Below, piece after piece: positions 44,163 to 54,358 of a stretch of 64,000 bases of DNA. Position 1 is the first letter of the stretch. Each line of letters opens with the position of its first letter. The position numbers and the translations under genes are program-made. The DNA comes from Rhodobacteraceae bacterium HLUCCO18 (GTDB taxonomy: Bacteria > Pseudomonadota > Alphaproteobacteria > Rhodobacterales > Rhodobacteraceae). A model generated the notes under the pieces. That model saw only the letters and a program-made list of their open reading frames with translations, was not told where the DNA came from and did no database searches. The stretch lies in assembly GCA_001314805.1 (NCBI GenBank), contig LJSY01000017.1, forward strand, positions 1 through 64,000, read 5' to 3'.

Positions 44163-44909
44163 ATGGAATGGCGCGAAGATGGTATCCTCCTGGCCGTTCG
44201 CCGCCATGGCGAGACGGCGGCGATCCTCGAGGTCTTCACCGAGGGACAGGGCCGGCATGTCGGCGTGGTGCCCGGTGGCGCCTCCCGCAAGATGGCGCCG
44301 ATCCTTCAGCCCGGCGCGCAGCTCGACGTGACGTGGCGCGCGCGGCTGTCCGAGCATATCGGCAGTTTCCGGGTGGAGCCGAGGGCCAGCCGCGCGGCCG
44401 ATGTCATGGACGACCGCCTCGCGCTGGCGGGGTTGGGCGCGGTCTGTGCGCTCCTGTCCTTCTGCCTGCCGGAACGTGCACCCTACCCCGCGCTTTACGC
44501 CCGAAGCCTTGCGCTTCTGGACGGGCTGGGGGCCGAGCGCTGGGGGGATGCCTACCTCGGTTGGGAAATGGCGCTGCTATCGGAAATGGGGTTCGGCCTG
44601 TCGCTCGAGACCTGCGCCGTGACGGGCGCCACGGAGGAGTTGATCTACGTCTCGCCGCGCACGGGCCGGGCGGTCTCGCGGCACGGGGCGGGGGACTGGT
44701 CCGACCGTCTGCTGCCTTTGCCGCCATGTCTGGCCGGTGTTCCGTCGCAAACGCCGGCGGAGCTTTCGGCGGCGCTGCGGACGACGGGTCACTTCCTGAG
44801 CGAACATCTTGCGCCATCGCTGGGCGACCGACCCCTGCCCGCGGCGCGGCAGCGCCTTGTCGACCTGATCGCGCGCAGGGCTCAGGCGGCCAGCGGCGAC
44901 AGCGGGTAA
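44163..44909 (+). CDS. recO: DNA repair protein RecO
   Basis: A 248-residue recombination mediator. The N-terminal OB fold starts [21 protein letters not shown] and includes [17 protein letters not shown]; the helical C-terminal part has [21 protein letters not shown] and [23 protein letters not shown]. RecO loads RecA onto SSB-coated DNA with RecR. Only one Cys remains in the zinc-binding region of Gram-positive homologues, as is common in proteobacteria. ATG at 44163. Its last 28 bp overlap thpR on the other strand. Confidence 0.94.
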   Translation: MEWREDGILLAVRRHGETAAILEVFTEGQGRHVGVVPGGASRKMAPILQPGAQLDVTWRARLSEHIGSFRVEPRASRAADVMDDRLALAGLGAVCALLSFCLPERAPYPALYARSLALLDGLGAERWGDAYLGWEMALLSEMGFGLSLETCAVTGATEELIYVSPRTGRAVSRHGAGDWSDRLLPLPPCLAGVPSQTPAELSAALRTTGHFLSEHLAPSLGDRPLPAARQRLVDLIARRAQAASGDSG

Positions 44910-45430
44910 TGCGCCAAAGGATCGTGCCGCGCGCCGGCGGATGACAGGGTCGAGCGGAACAGCACAAGCTCCGTCGCCGCGAAGCCGGGGATTTCCACGC
45001 GCTTGCCCAGGGCGGCGGCGAGCCGGTCGCGCGCCGGTCCCGTCGGTTGCCGGTTCGCGCGGCTCAGCGTGACATGCGGGCGGAAGCGGCGGCGCGGCAG
45101 GTCCGCCCCCGCCATGCGCGCCACCTGCGCCACCTTGGCGTGCAGCGCGGAGAGGCCCGCGTCAGGCAGGACCTGCGCGAAAACGAGGCCGCGTTCCATG
45201 TCCCCGAAAGTGCCGAGGCCGTCGAAATCCACCTGCGCAGTGGGCAGCGGCGTCGCCGACAGAAGGTCGTCGAGTTCCGCCAGTACCGCGTCGCTCACCT
45301 CGCCCAGAAAAGCGATCGTGAGGTGCAGGTTGTCTTCGGGCACCGGGCGACCGACGGGGATGAGATCCTGCGCTGCGACCAGGGCCGCGAGGGTGGTTTC
45401 GGGGAGGGGCAAGGCGAGAAAGGCGCGCAT
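44882..45430 (-). CDS. thpR: RNA 2',3'-cyclic phosphodiesterase (2'-5' RNA ligase family)
   Basis: A 182-residue 2H phosphoesterase. The two HxTx motifs are HLTI (His36, Thr38) and HVTL (His119, Thr121), preceded by RAFLALPLP. Family members hydrolyse 2',3'-cyclic phosphates and reversibly ligate 2'-5' RNA; the physiological substrate is uncertain. ATG at 45430. Overlaps the 3' end of recO by 28 bp convergently. Confidence 0.92.
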   Translation of the reverse strand: MRAFLALPLPETTLAALVAAQDLIPVGRPVPEDNLHLTIAFLGEVSDAVLAELDDLLSATPLPTAQVDFDGLGTFGDMERGLVFAQVLPDAGLSALHAKVAQVARMAGADLPRRRFRPHVTLSRANRQPTGPARDRLAAALGKRVEIPGFAATELVLFRSTLSSAGARHDPLAHYPLSPLAA

Positions 45431-45440
45431 GGCGCGCTTT

Positions 45441-46448
45441 CTAACCTTTGGCGAGCACCGCGTCAGCGGCCTTTTCCAGCGCGGCGAGCGGCGCGGTGAA
45501 CTGGATGCCGAGCATGTCGCGCGCGCGGCTGTTGTCGAACTGCGGCGCCCTGCCGACGCCGGCCAGAATGCCACGGATCGACGGGTCGAACAGCGACAGG
45601 AGCCGCAGCACCGGCTTGGGCGCGATCCGGGTCGCGATCTTGCGGTCGGGATGACGTGCGGCGAGGTGTTGCGCCATCCGCGGCATGGTCATCGTGCCGT
45701 TCGAGCCGATGAACCTTTGCCCGACGCTCTCGGGGCGGTGCAGCGCCGCGATATGCATCGCCGAGATATCCGCCACGTCCACCACGCCGAAACCGACATC
45801 CGGCAGCATCGGGTCCTTGCCGCCGAGGATGCGCTCGACCAGTTCCAGCGAGGTTCCGTAATGGCCGTCCATCGGTTCGCCGAGCACGAGGGCGGGGTTG
45901 ATCGTGGTCAGCTGCATCTCGGGATTGTCGGCGACGAAATCCCATGCCGCGCGCTCTGCCATCGTCTTGGACTTGTAATAGGCGTTGGATTTCGGGTGGC
46001 CCGGGTCCGACCAGTCGTCTTCGGTATAGGCGCCGGACTTGTCCTTTGCCTCGATCGCGACGACGGAAGAGGTGAGGACAACCCGCGACACACCGGTCGC
46101 CTGAGCGGCGCGCATTGCGCGCAGGGTGCCGTCGACGGCGGGCCTGATGATGTCATTCTCGTCCTTGGGTTGCGACAACGGAAACGGAGACGCGGTATGG
46201 AACAGCGCATCGGCACCGTCCATCGCCTGCGCCCAGCCGTCATCGCGCGCGAGGTCGAGCTCGACGAAGCTCAGCCGGTCCAGCGCTGACGGATCGCTCA
46301 GCCGTGGGCGCAGCGCATCCCGCACCTCACCTTCGCGCCCGGCCGAGCGGAGGGACCCGCGCACGGAATGGCCCGCCTCGAGCAGGTCGAAGGCGATGCG
46401 CTTGGCGATGAAACCGGTGACACCGGTCAGGACGACACGTTTGCTCAT
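45441..46448 (-). CDS. NAD(P)-dependent extended-SDR reductase/epimerase
   Basis: A 335-residue extended short-chain dehydrogenase of the dihydroflavonol-reductase/aldehyde-reductase type. VVLTGVTGFIAKRIAFDLLE (5-24) binds NAD(P); VFHTASPFPLSQPKDENDII-like segment (83-101) and the catalytic Tyr157-x3-Lys161 (YYKSK) follow, with NPALVLGEPMDGHYGTSLE. The substrate is probably an aldehyde or ketone. An 8-bp-arm palindrome lies 20 bp before its ATG, so a TetR-type repressor probably controls it, but no such regulator gene is nearby. Confidence 0.88.
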   Translation of the reverse strand: MSKRVVLTGVTGFIAKRIAFDLLEAGHSVRGSLRSAGREGEVRDALRPRLSDPSALDRLSFVELDLARDDGWAQAMDGADALFHTASPFPLSQPKDENDIIRPAVDGTLRAMRAAQATGVSRVVLTSSVVAIEAKDKSGAYTEDDWSDPGHPKSNAYYKSKTMAERAAWDFVADNPEMQLTTINPALVLGEPMDGHYGTSLELVERILGGKDPMLPDVGFGVVDVADISAMHIAALHRPESVGQRFIGSNGTMTMPRMAQHLAARHPDRKIATRIAPKPVLRLLSLFDPSIRGILAGVGRAPQFDNSRARDMLGIQFTAPLAALEKAADAVLAKG

Positions 46449-46467
46449 GGGGCGAAGGTCTCCGGTT

Positions 46468-46488
46468 CATGTTAGAAATGCTAACATG
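46468..46488. promoter_or_regulatory. Operator-like palindrome CATGTTAG-N5-CTAACATG
   Basis: Perfect 8-bp arms (46468-46475 and 46481-46488) around AAATG, AT-rich against its GC-rich surroundings and 20 bp before the reductase ATG. Size and symmetry fit a TetR-family operator. The second gene sharing this gap, mcd, is on the same strand and ends 66 bp upstream, so the reductase is the obvious target. Confidence 0.6.
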
Positions 46489-46553
46489 GACCATCGGGCA
46501 CGGAGGTCAAGCCCGCCCTGCCCGCAATCGACGCGTCGCCCGTCCGTTGCGCG

Positions 46554-48239
46554 CTATCCCAGCAGACGCCGCGCGATGACCTGCGCCTGGATCTCGGCCG
46601 CGCCCTCGAAGATGTTGAGGATGCGCGCGTCGCAGAGGATGCGGGAAATCCCGTATTCCAGGGCGAAGCCGTTGCCGCCGTGGATCTGCAGCGCGTTGTC
46701 GGCCGAGGCCCATGCGACGCGGGCGCCCAGAAGCTTGGCCATTCCCGCCTCGAGGTCGCAGCGCCGGTCGTTGTCCTTTTCCCATGCGGAGAAATAGGTC
46801 AGCTGCCGCGCGATCATGATCTCGACCGCCATCATGGCGAGCTTGCCCGAGACGCGCGGAAACGCGATCAGCGGCTTGCCGAACTGCTTGCGGTCCTGCG
46901 CATACTGCATGCCGGCATCGAGCGCGGATTGCGCCACGCCGATCGCGCGGGCCGCCGTCTGGATGCGCGCGCTCTCGAAGGTCTGCATCAGCTGCTTGAA
47001 GCCCTGCCCCTCTTCGCCGCCCAGAAGGTTCTCGCCCTTCACCTTGAAGTCGTCGAAATTGACCGTGTATTCCTTCATGCCGCGATAGCCAAGAACCTCG
47101 ATCTCGCCGCCGGAAATGCCGGGGTCCTGCCACGGTGCCTCGTCGGTGCCCGGCGTCTTTTCGGCAAGGAACATCGACAGGCCCTTGTAATCGGTCGTGT
47201 CGGGCACCGTGCGCGCCAGAACGGTCATCACGTGCGTCCGTGCGGCATGGGTGATCCACGTCTTGTTGCCGTTCACGATCCAGTCGCCGTTCTCGTCCTT
47301 CACGGCCTTCGTGCGCAGGCTGCCGAGGTCGGAGCCGGTGTTGGGTTCGGTGAAGACGGCCGTGGGCAGGATCTCACCGGAGGCGAGACCGGGAAGCCAC
47401 TTTTCCTTCTGCTCATCCGTGCCGCCGGCAAGGATCAGCTCCGCCGCGATCTCGGACCGTGTGCCAAGCGAGCCCACGCCGATATAGCCGCGCGACAGTT
47501 CCTCGGAAACGACGCACATCGACGCCTTGGACAGGCCGAAGCCGCCATATTCCTCGGGGATGGTCAGGCCGAAAACGCCCATCTCGGCCAGTTCCGAGAT
47601 GATCTCCATCGGGATCAGCTCATCCTTGAGGTGCCACTCATGCGCCTCGGGGATGACGCGGTCGACGGAATAGCGGCGGAACTGCTCGCGGATCATCTCG
47701 AGCTCTTCGTCGAGGCCGGTGGCGCCGACGGTCAGCTCGGCCGAACGTTCCTGCATCAGCTCCACAAGGCGCGTGCGCGCGGCTTGCGTGTTGCCCGAGC
47801 CGGTCAGTGTCATCACCGCGTCGGTCATCAGCCCGCGCTGATCCTCCTGCGTCAGGCCGATGTCCTGCGGGCGCAGGATCTCGTTCTGGCTCATCGGGAT
47901 GCCGCCGTAGATCTGCCACAGGTATTCGCCGACGCCGATCTGCAGAATCAGCTGCTCGACCTCGCCGAACTTGCCCTCGCCGTTCAGACGCTCCGCCCAG
48001 GCGTGCATCTGGCGCAGCGATTCGACGTAGGTCGCCAGCCACGCAAGCCCGTGCGCCGCCGTCTGGTTCGCTTCCAGAAGCGCGCCGGAGACGCGGCCAT
48101 CCACGCTGAGCTCGGCGCGCAGACGCTCCGTCGCGGTGGCCAGCAGCGCCTCCGCCGGCGCGACCGCCGCACCGGTGAGGGCCAGCAGGTCGGGCAGGAT
48201 CGCGCTATCGTCGGGGATCGTCTGTCCGTCACGGGGCAT
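46554..48239 (-). CDS. mcd: (2S)-methylsuccinyl-CoA dehydrogenase
   Basis: A 561-residue flavoprotein of the acyl-CoA dehydrogenase family. It oxidises (2S)-methylsuccinyl-CoA to mesaconyl-CoA in the ethylmalonyl-CoA pathway and passes electrons to EtfAB. Unlike ordinary acyl-CoA dehydrogenases (about 380 residues) it has an extra N-terminal domain of about 150 residues (GRVSGALLEANQTAAHGLAW, VGEYLWQIYGGIPMSQNEI), which is diagnostic for Mcd. Core motifs: GLTIPEEYGGFGLS, PTAVFTEPNTGSDLGSL, GNKTWITHAARTH and IHGGNGFALEYGISRILCDA. ATG at 48239 (MPRDGQTIPDD). Divergent from tauE. Confidence 0.95.
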   Translation of the reverse strand: MPRDGQTIPDDSAILPDLLALTGAAVAPAEALLATATERLRAELSVDGRVSGALLEANQTAAHGLAWLATYVESLRQMHAWAERLNGEGKFGEVEQLILQIGVGEYLWQIYGGIPMSQNEILRPQDIGLTQEDQRGLMTDAVMTLTGSGNTQAARTRLVELMQERSAELTVGATGLDEELEMIREQFRRYSVDRVIPEAHEWHLKDELIPMEIISELAEMGVFGLTIPEEYGGFGLSKASMCVVSEELSRGYIGVGSLGTRSEIAAELILAGGTDEQKEKWLPGLASGEILPTAVFTEPNTGSDLGSLRTKAVKDENGDWIVNGNKTWITHAARTHVMTVLARTVPDTTDYKGLSMFLAEKTPGTDEAPWQDPGISGGEIEVLGYRGMKEYTVNFDDFKVKGENLLGGEEGQGFKQLMQTFESARIQTAARAIGVAQSALDAGMQYAQDRKQFGKPLIAFPRVSGKLAMMAVEIMIARQLTYFSAWEKDNDRRCDLEAGMAKLLGARVAWASADNALQIHGGNGFALEYGISRILCDARILNIFEGAAEIQAQVIARRLLG

Positions 48240-48327
48240 GGGCGTTCTCCTTCGCGTCGTCAGTGGCTTCGTGGTGGTTCCGGCTGGTGTTATCCCGGCT
48301 TGGCCCGGACTTAGGGCGTTTGCAGGT

Positions 48328-48395
48328 GCAGCGCAACAAAAATGCGGCGGAATCACGCAGGACGAACGAAAATGTCCCACGTCTTTTTGCGCTGC
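48328..48395. promoter_or_regulatory. Inverted 9-mers GCAGCGCAA / TTGCGCTGC between mcd and tauE
   Basis: GCAGCGCAA at 48328-48336 and its exact inverse at 48387-48395, 50 bp apart, in the 200-bp divergent gap. The first overlaps GCGCAACAA (48331-48339), identical to one half of the palindrome upstream of phaB. Candidate regulator sites; spacing would need looping or two separate dimers. Confidence 0.35.
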
Positions 48396-48439
48396 AGCGT
48401 CGGCAGGATCACGGTATCACACAGCCGAAAGGGACACGC

Positions 48440-49213
48440 ATGTTTCAGGACACTCTCGCCTTGATGCCGCTCTGGGCCTTCGCGGGCGCCATCGGCGTGA
48501 CGCTTTTCGCGGGCTTCGTGAAGGGAGCGACGGGCTTCGCCATGCCGCTTATCATGATATCGGGACTGTCGCTGTTCATTGATCCGCTGATTGCGGTGGC
48601 GGGGATCATCCTGCCGATCGTGATGTCCAACGCGGTTCAGGCCTTTCGCTTCGGCCCGTCCGAGGCGGGTGGGGTGGTCCGGGAATACTGGCGCTACATC
48701 CTGATCGTCTGCGTGACCATCCTCATCGTGGCGCAGTTCATCATGGTGGTGCCGACGCATGTCTTCTACCTGATCCTGGGCGTGCCGGTGGTGATCCTGT
48801 CGCTGATCCAGCTGTTCGGCGTGCGCTTTCACATCCCCGAAAGCCGGAGGCGTCTGGCGGAATGGGGCGTGGGCCTCGTCGCGGGCGGGCTGGGCGGCCT
48901 CACCGGGACATGGGGTCCGCCGACGGTGCTGTATCTCATCGCGCTCGAAACGCCCAAGGCCAAGCAATTGCTGGTGCAGGGCGTGGTCTATGGCGTCGGT
49001 TCGATCAGCCTTCTGGCCGGGCATGTGCAGTCGGGGGTCCTGAACCTCACCACGCTGCCGTTCTCGGCGGCGCTGCTCATCCCCGCCTATCTCGGCATGC
49101 TCCTGGGTTTCCGCATGTCGGACCGGCTGAACCCCGAGATGTTCCGCAAGGTCACCCTGATCGTGCTGGTCGTTGCGGGGGCGAACCTCGTGCGGCGCGG
49201 CCTCATGGGCTGA
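48440..49213 (+). CDS. TauE/SafE family sulfite/anion exporter
   Basis: A 257-residue membrane protein with about eight segments. GFVKGATGFAMPLIMISGLSLF in the first half and GGLGGLTGTWGPPTVLYLIAL in the second are the paired TauE/SafE motifs. The family exports sulfite, sulfoacetate or similar anions; the substrate here is unknown. ATG at 48440. Shares its promoter region with mcd, but no other sulfonate gene is nearby. Confidence 0.88.
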   Translation: MFQDTLALMPLWAFAGAIGVTLFAGFVKGATGFAMPLIMISGLSLFIDPLIAVAGIILPIVMSNAVQAFRFGPSEAGGVVREYWRYILIVCVTILIVAQFIMVVPTHVFYLILGVPVVILSLIQLFGVRFHIPESRRRLAEWGVGLVAGGLGGLTGTWGPPTVLYLIALETPKAKQLLVQGVVYGVGSISLLAGHVQSGVLNLTTLPFSAALLIPAYLGMLLGFRMSDRLNPEMFRKVTLIVLVVAGANLVRRGLMG

Positions 49214-49224
49214 CCCGCTGCCGG

Positions 49225-49791
49225 TCAGGACGTGAACCCCATCTGGCATTCGGCCAGCACGGGCGCGGCCATGTCAGGCGGCACCACCTCGAACGTGACG
49301 TGGAACAGTTCCCGCTCGCCGGCATGGGCCGCGAAGGTCCAGGTGCCCGTCACCAGTTCGCCGGGCACGTCGAAGGAAAACCCGGTGAGGCTGAATTCCT
49401 CCCAACCCAGCCGCGTGGTCCAGCGTTCCACCTCGATCCCGCTATCGGGAAAGGGTGGATGCGTGACCGTGACCGTGACCGGATCGTGCACCAGGCCCTC
49501 GGGCGCGCGGCTGAGGATGCCGAAGCCGATGTCGAGCGCGGCGGGCACGACCGTCGTTGCAAATCGGATCTGCGGCAGGTCAGGCACGATGTTGATGACA
49601 CCCGAGGCGGTTTCCGGCGCCGCTTCGGTGCGAACCGGCTTCTCGGCGCAGTAGACGCCAACGACAAGCTCCGCGATCAGGTCCGGATCGACGCGGACGG
49701 ACGCGCCGGTGCCGTCCTGGGCCCGAGCGGTCGAGGCGAACCAGGGCATCAGGCAAAGGCAGGTGAAAAGAACGGTCGCGGTCTGTCGCAT
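49225..49791 (-). CDS. DUF3859 domain exported protein
   Basis: A 188-residue secreted protein with a signal peptide (1-24, VLFTCLCLMPWFASTARA-QD). The mature part PQIRFATTVVPAALDIGFGIL, VTVTVTHPPFPDSG and LVTGTWTFAAHAGERELFHVTFEVVPP is characteristic of DUF3859, a beta-rich domain of unknown function. The ATG at 49791 is chosen for the signal peptide over an in-frame upstream start at 49881. Convergent with tauE. Confidence 0.82.
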   Translation of the reverse strand: MRQTATVLFTCLCLMPWFASTARAQDGTGASVRVDPDLIAELVVGVYCAEKPVRTEAAPETASGVINIVPDLPQIRFATTVVPAALDIGFGILSRAPEGLVHDPVTVTVTHPPFPDSGIEVERWTTRLGWEEFSLTGFSFDVPGELVTGTWTFAAHAGERELFHVTFEVVPPDMAAPVLAECQMGFTS

Positions 49792-49837
49792 GATCGGGAG
49801 CTTAGCATCGCGCCGGGCCATCGCAACGGCGACCTTG

Positions 49838-49873
49838 TGAAAACAAAAGGCTCTCCCAAGGCATGGGAGAGCC
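49838..49873 (-). terminator. Intrinsic terminator of pckA
   Basis: On the minus strand a perfect 10-bp stem GGCTCTCCCA/TGGGAGAGCC with a 5-base loop is followed by TTTTGTTTT. It starts 28 bp after the pckA stop. One of the clearest terminators in the window. Confidence 0.92.
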
Positions 49874-49900
49874 AATTCCAAGCGATGCGGTGCGCAGGGG

Positions 49901-51499
<1,599 letters not shown>

Positions 51500-51707
51500 G
51501 CTGAGTGCTCCTTGGCCCGAAATCGGCCACCACGTTCGAAAGGGTCAAAGTCGCCGGCACCGGCATGCCGACCTGCAATGGACGGCGTATAACATGACGC
51601 TTTCAGGTCTGAACAGGACGGTTATGTGCAGTTAGCGCAACCATCGTGAAATTTTCTTTCGCGAATTCGTGAACATGAGCCGTTGCGGCGCAAAATGCGG
51701 CGGCGAT

Positions 51708-51720
51708 GTGTTCGGAACAC
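51708..51720. promoter_or_regulatory. Palindrome GTGTTC-G-GAACAC
   Basis: Perfect 6-bp arms around one base, roughly midway between pckA and chvI. Could bind a dimeric regulator of either gene; inference from symmetry. Confidence 0.3.
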
Positions 51721-51817
51721 GGTCGGATCCTGGCGTGCGCGGGGTCATTTCGCGGTCTTTGCCCTGCGAGGCTTAGAACGATCTTAAGGCAACAGAAGCC
51801 AGGTTTTACACTGGCCC

Positions 51818-51832
51818 GTCGAACGATTCGAC
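51818..51832. promoter_or_regulatory. Palindrome GTCGAA-CGA-TTCGAC
   Basis: Perfect 6-bp arms with 3-bp spacer, 81 bp before chvI. A second small palindrome, GATTCTTGAATC, follows at 51844-51855. Candidate promoter-proximal sites for chvI. Confidence 0.35.
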
Positions 51833-51869
51833 AGTTTGAGATTGATTCTTGAATCCGAACTCACAACAA

Positions 51870-51896
51870 TGCCCGAAAAAATAATGTATTCGGGCA
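51870..51896 (+). promoter_or_regulatory. Leader hairpin TGCCCGAA-N11-TTCGGGCA before chvI
   Basis: Perfect 8-bp arms around an AT-rich 11-base loop, ending 16 bp before the chvI ATG and abutting its Shine-Dalgarno AAGGAA. It could fold in the mRNA and affect translation or serve as an operator. No T-run follows. Confidence 0.4.
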
Positions 51897-51912
51897 GTAC
51901 AAGGAAACAGCG

Positions 51913-52614
51913 ATGCCAAGGATTGCACTTGTCGACGACGACAGGAATATTCTGACGTCCGTGTCGATGACGCTCGAGGCCGAAGGCTTCGATGTCGAAA
52001 CCTACAACGATGGCCAGTCCGCGCTCGACGCGTTCAACCGTCGTCTCCCGGATCTGGGTGTGTTCGACATCAAGATGCCGCGCATGGACGGCATGGACCT
52101 GCTGCAGCGTCTGCGCCAGAAATCCAAGATGCCGGTGATCTTCCTCACCTCCAAGGACGACGAGATCGACGAACTCATGGGCCTTCGCATGGGTGCCGAC
52201 GACTACGTGAGAAAGCCGTTCTCGCAGCGCCTTCTGGTGGAGCGTATCCGTTCCATCCTGCGCCGGCAGGAGGCGATCGCCTCGGATGCCGCCGGAACGC
52301 CCGAGGAAAGCGCCGTCATGCAGCGCGGCAACCTCAGCATGGACCCGCTGCGCCACGCCGTGACCTGGAAGGGCCGGGACGTGTCGCTTACCGTGACGGA
52401 GTTCCTGCTGCTTCAGGCCCTCGCGCAGCGTCCGGGTTTCGTGAAAAGCCGCGATCAGCTGATGGACGTCGCCTATGACGAACAGGTTTACGTGGATGAC
52501 CGCACGATCGACAGCCATATCAAGCGCCTGCGCAAGAAGATGCGCGCCGTGGATGACGATTTCTCGGCCATCGAGACGCTTTACGGCATCGGCTACCGCT
52601 ATAACGAGGAATAG
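51913..52614 (+). CDS. chvI: DNA-binding response regulator ChvI
   Basis: A 233-residue OmpR/PhoB-type regulator. The receiver domain has the acidic pair in ALVDDDRN (8-10), phosphoacceptor Asp52 ([16 protein letters not shown]) and switch region [10 protein letters not shown]; the winged-helix domain (about 130-232) ends [15 protein letters not shown] and GIGYRYNEE. The residue run [14 protein letters not shown] is typical for ChvI. It governs envelope, acid and exopolysaccharide responses in alphaproteobacteria. ATG at 51913, 12 bp before chvG. Confidence 0.95.
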   Translation: MPRIALVDDDRNILTSVSMTLEAEGFDVETYNDGQSALDAFNRRLPDLGVFDIKMPRMDGMDLLQRLRQKSKMPVIFLTSKDDEIDELMGLRMGADDYVRKPFSQRLLVERIRSILRRQEAIASDAAGTPEESAVMQRGNLSMDPLRHAVTWKGRDVSLTVTEFLLLQALAQRPGFVKSRDQLMDVAYDEQVYVDDRTIDSHIKRLRKKMRAVDDDFSAIETLYGIGYRYNEE

Positions 52615-52626
52615 GGGTCCGCACGC

Positions 52627-54351
52627 GTGCCGGCAGACTTGTCCATGACAAACCGGCGCGCGCGCGACCGGGCCGACATCGTTCTCGGTGAGGACTGGGA
52701 CCGTCCGGCGGGCACCGTCGAGTCGGAGCTGCGCGCGGCGCGGCAAAGGCGGAGCCTGTTCACGCTGAACCGGTCGCCTCTGGCCCGCAAGATCATCATG
52801 TTCAACCTGCTGGCCATTGTGGTTCTGGTGGCGGGCGTGATGTATCTGAACCCGTTCCGCGACAGCCTCGTGCACCAGCGGGAACGCGCGCTTGCCGTCG
52901 AGGCGCAGCTGATCGCCGACATCTTCGAGGCGAGCCTGCCGCGCAGCGCACCGGCAAACCTGCTGACGGGCGATGGCATCGACCCGGTTGACGTGCTCGG
53001 TCGGATCGGTCTGGCCGAGGGGATGGATGTCTTCGTCTACGCCGCCCCCGACACGCTCGTGGCCTCCACGCTCGACGGAACGCGCGGGCCGGCGCGTCCG
53101 GTGCGCGGCCTCGCCCCGCAGAGCGAGGAACGCCTGCTGATCACCGATTTCCTCAACTCGGTCTGGTCGGGTCTGTCGCGGCTGGTGGGATCGGACCAGT
53201 CCATCCCGGAACGCGGCACGCCGGAGGTTCTGGCACGCTCCCTCGTGCCCGCCGCCAGCGAGGGCGCGACCGTCCTGCGTCGCAGCACCGGCGTCGCCGG
53301 TGCCTCCTTCGCCGCGGCCACCCCGATCGAAGGGCCGACCGGCCCGCTTGGCGTGCTGGTTGTCACCACCGCCGCGGGCGAGATCGACCAGCTGGTGCGA
53401 AACGAGCGCGAGGAATTGCTGCAGATGTTCGTCGTGGCGCTCTTCGTGTCCATCGGCCTGAGCTTCGTTCTGGCCTCCACGATCGCCAATCCGCTTTCCG
53501 ACCTTGCCGCCGCCGCCGAACTGGGCCGCGACAAGAACGCCCGCAAGATGAGCCCCACGCGCGTGCGCATCCCCGACCTGACCGGCCGCCCCGACGAGAT
53601 CGGGCGCCTGTCCGGTGCGCTTCGGGGCATGGTCTCGGCGCTTTACGACCGGATCGACGCCAACGAACAATTTGCCGCCGACGTCAGTCACGAGATCAAG
53701 AACCCGCTTGCCTCCCTGCGGTCCGCCGTCGGCACCATGCGCGTCGCGCGCACCGACGATCAGCGCAACAGGCTTCTGGAGGTCATCGAGCACGACGTGC
53801 AGCGGCTCGACCGGCTGGTTTCCGACATTTCCAACGCCTCGCGTCTCGACAGTGAACTGGTGAAGGAGGAGGAGGAGGAATTCGACCTCGTCCGCACGCT
53901 GGAGAACCTGTCGCAATATCATGGCGAGGAAGCCGCCAAGAAAGGCGTCGATTTCATCACCGACCTGCCGTCGGAACCCATCCGCATATCGGGGTTGGAA
54001 GGGCGGCTGGCGCAGGTTTTCGTAAACCTGCTCTCCAACGCCATCTCCTTCTGCGAGGAGGGCGACGCGGTGCGCCTGTGGACCCGCCGTCGCGCCAACA
54101 GGGTGCTTATCGTCGTCGAGGATACCGGCCCCGGCATCCCCGAGGAGGCGCTGACCAAGGTGTTCAACCGCTTCTACTCGGAACGGCCGGTCAAGCAGTT
54201 CGGCAACCATTCCGGCCTCGGGCTCGCGATCTCCAAGCAGATCGTCGAGGCCCATGGCGGCGTGATCTGGGCCGAGAACATCCGCCCCACCGATCTCGAC
54301 ATCATGTCCGAGCCGCTGGGTGCGCGGTTCGTCGTCGGCCTGCCGATCTGA
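52627..54351 (+). CDS. chvG: Sensor histidine kinase ChvG
   Basis: A 574-residue membrane kinase. Two membrane segments (about 53-75 and 264-286) enclose a periplasmic sensor of about 190 residues; a HAMP domain follows. The phosphorylated residue is His355 in FAADVSHEIKNPLASL; ATP-binding boxes are VNLLSNAISF (N), VEDTGPGIPEE (G1) and GLGLAISKQIVEAHGG (G2). In Rhizobiales the periplasmic inhibitor ExoR binds ChvG; no exoR is in the window. Start GTG 52627; ATG 52645 is an alternative. Confidence 0.94.
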   Translation: MPADLSMTNRRARDRADIVLGEDWDRPAGTVESELRAARQRRSLFTLNRSPLARKIIMFNLLAIVVLVAGVMYLNPFRDSLVHQRERALAVEAQLIADIFEASLPRSAPANLLTGDGIDPVDVLGRIGLAEGMDVFVYAAPDTLVASTLDGTRGPARPVRGLAPQSEERLLITDFLNSVWSGLSRLVGSDQSIPERGTPEVLARSLVPAASEGATVLRRSTGVAGASFAAATPIEGPTGPLGVLVVTTAAGEIDQLVRNEREELLQMFVVALFVSIGLSFVLASTIANPLSDLAAAAELGRDKNARKMSPTRVRIPDLTGRPDEIGRLSGALRGMVSALYDRIDANEQFAADVSHEIKNPLASLRSAVGTMRVARTDDQRNRLLEVIEHDVQRLDRLVSDISNASRLDSELVKEEEEEFDLVRTLENLSQYHGEEAAKKGVDFITDLPSEPIRISGLEGRLAQVFVNLLSNAISFCEEGDAVRLWTRRRANRVLIVVEDTGPGIPEEALTKVFNRFYSERPVKQFGNHSGLGLAISKQIVEAHGGVIWAENIRPTDLDIMSEPLGARFVVGLPI

Positions 54352-54358
54352 GACGGGG

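Larger units (their letters stand above)
51500..51912. other. pckA-chvI divergent intergenic region
   Basis: 413 bp without a gene, AT-richer toward chvI. It carries several short dyads listed separately. No tRNA, small ORF with a good start, or classic riboswitch was seen. Both promoters must lie here; I could not fix either with confidence. Confidence 0.6.

Noticed and set aside
41394-44357. 987-codon open frame on the minus strand across argC, era and recO
   Set aside because: It is an antisense shadow produced by high GC in third codon positions; it runs opposite to well-conserved genes and has no family motif.
51784-54255. 823-codon minus-strand open frame over chvI-chvG
   Set aside because: Entirely antisense to two conserved genes; composition is that of a GC-skewed shadow (His, Arg, Gly rich) and no domain is visible.
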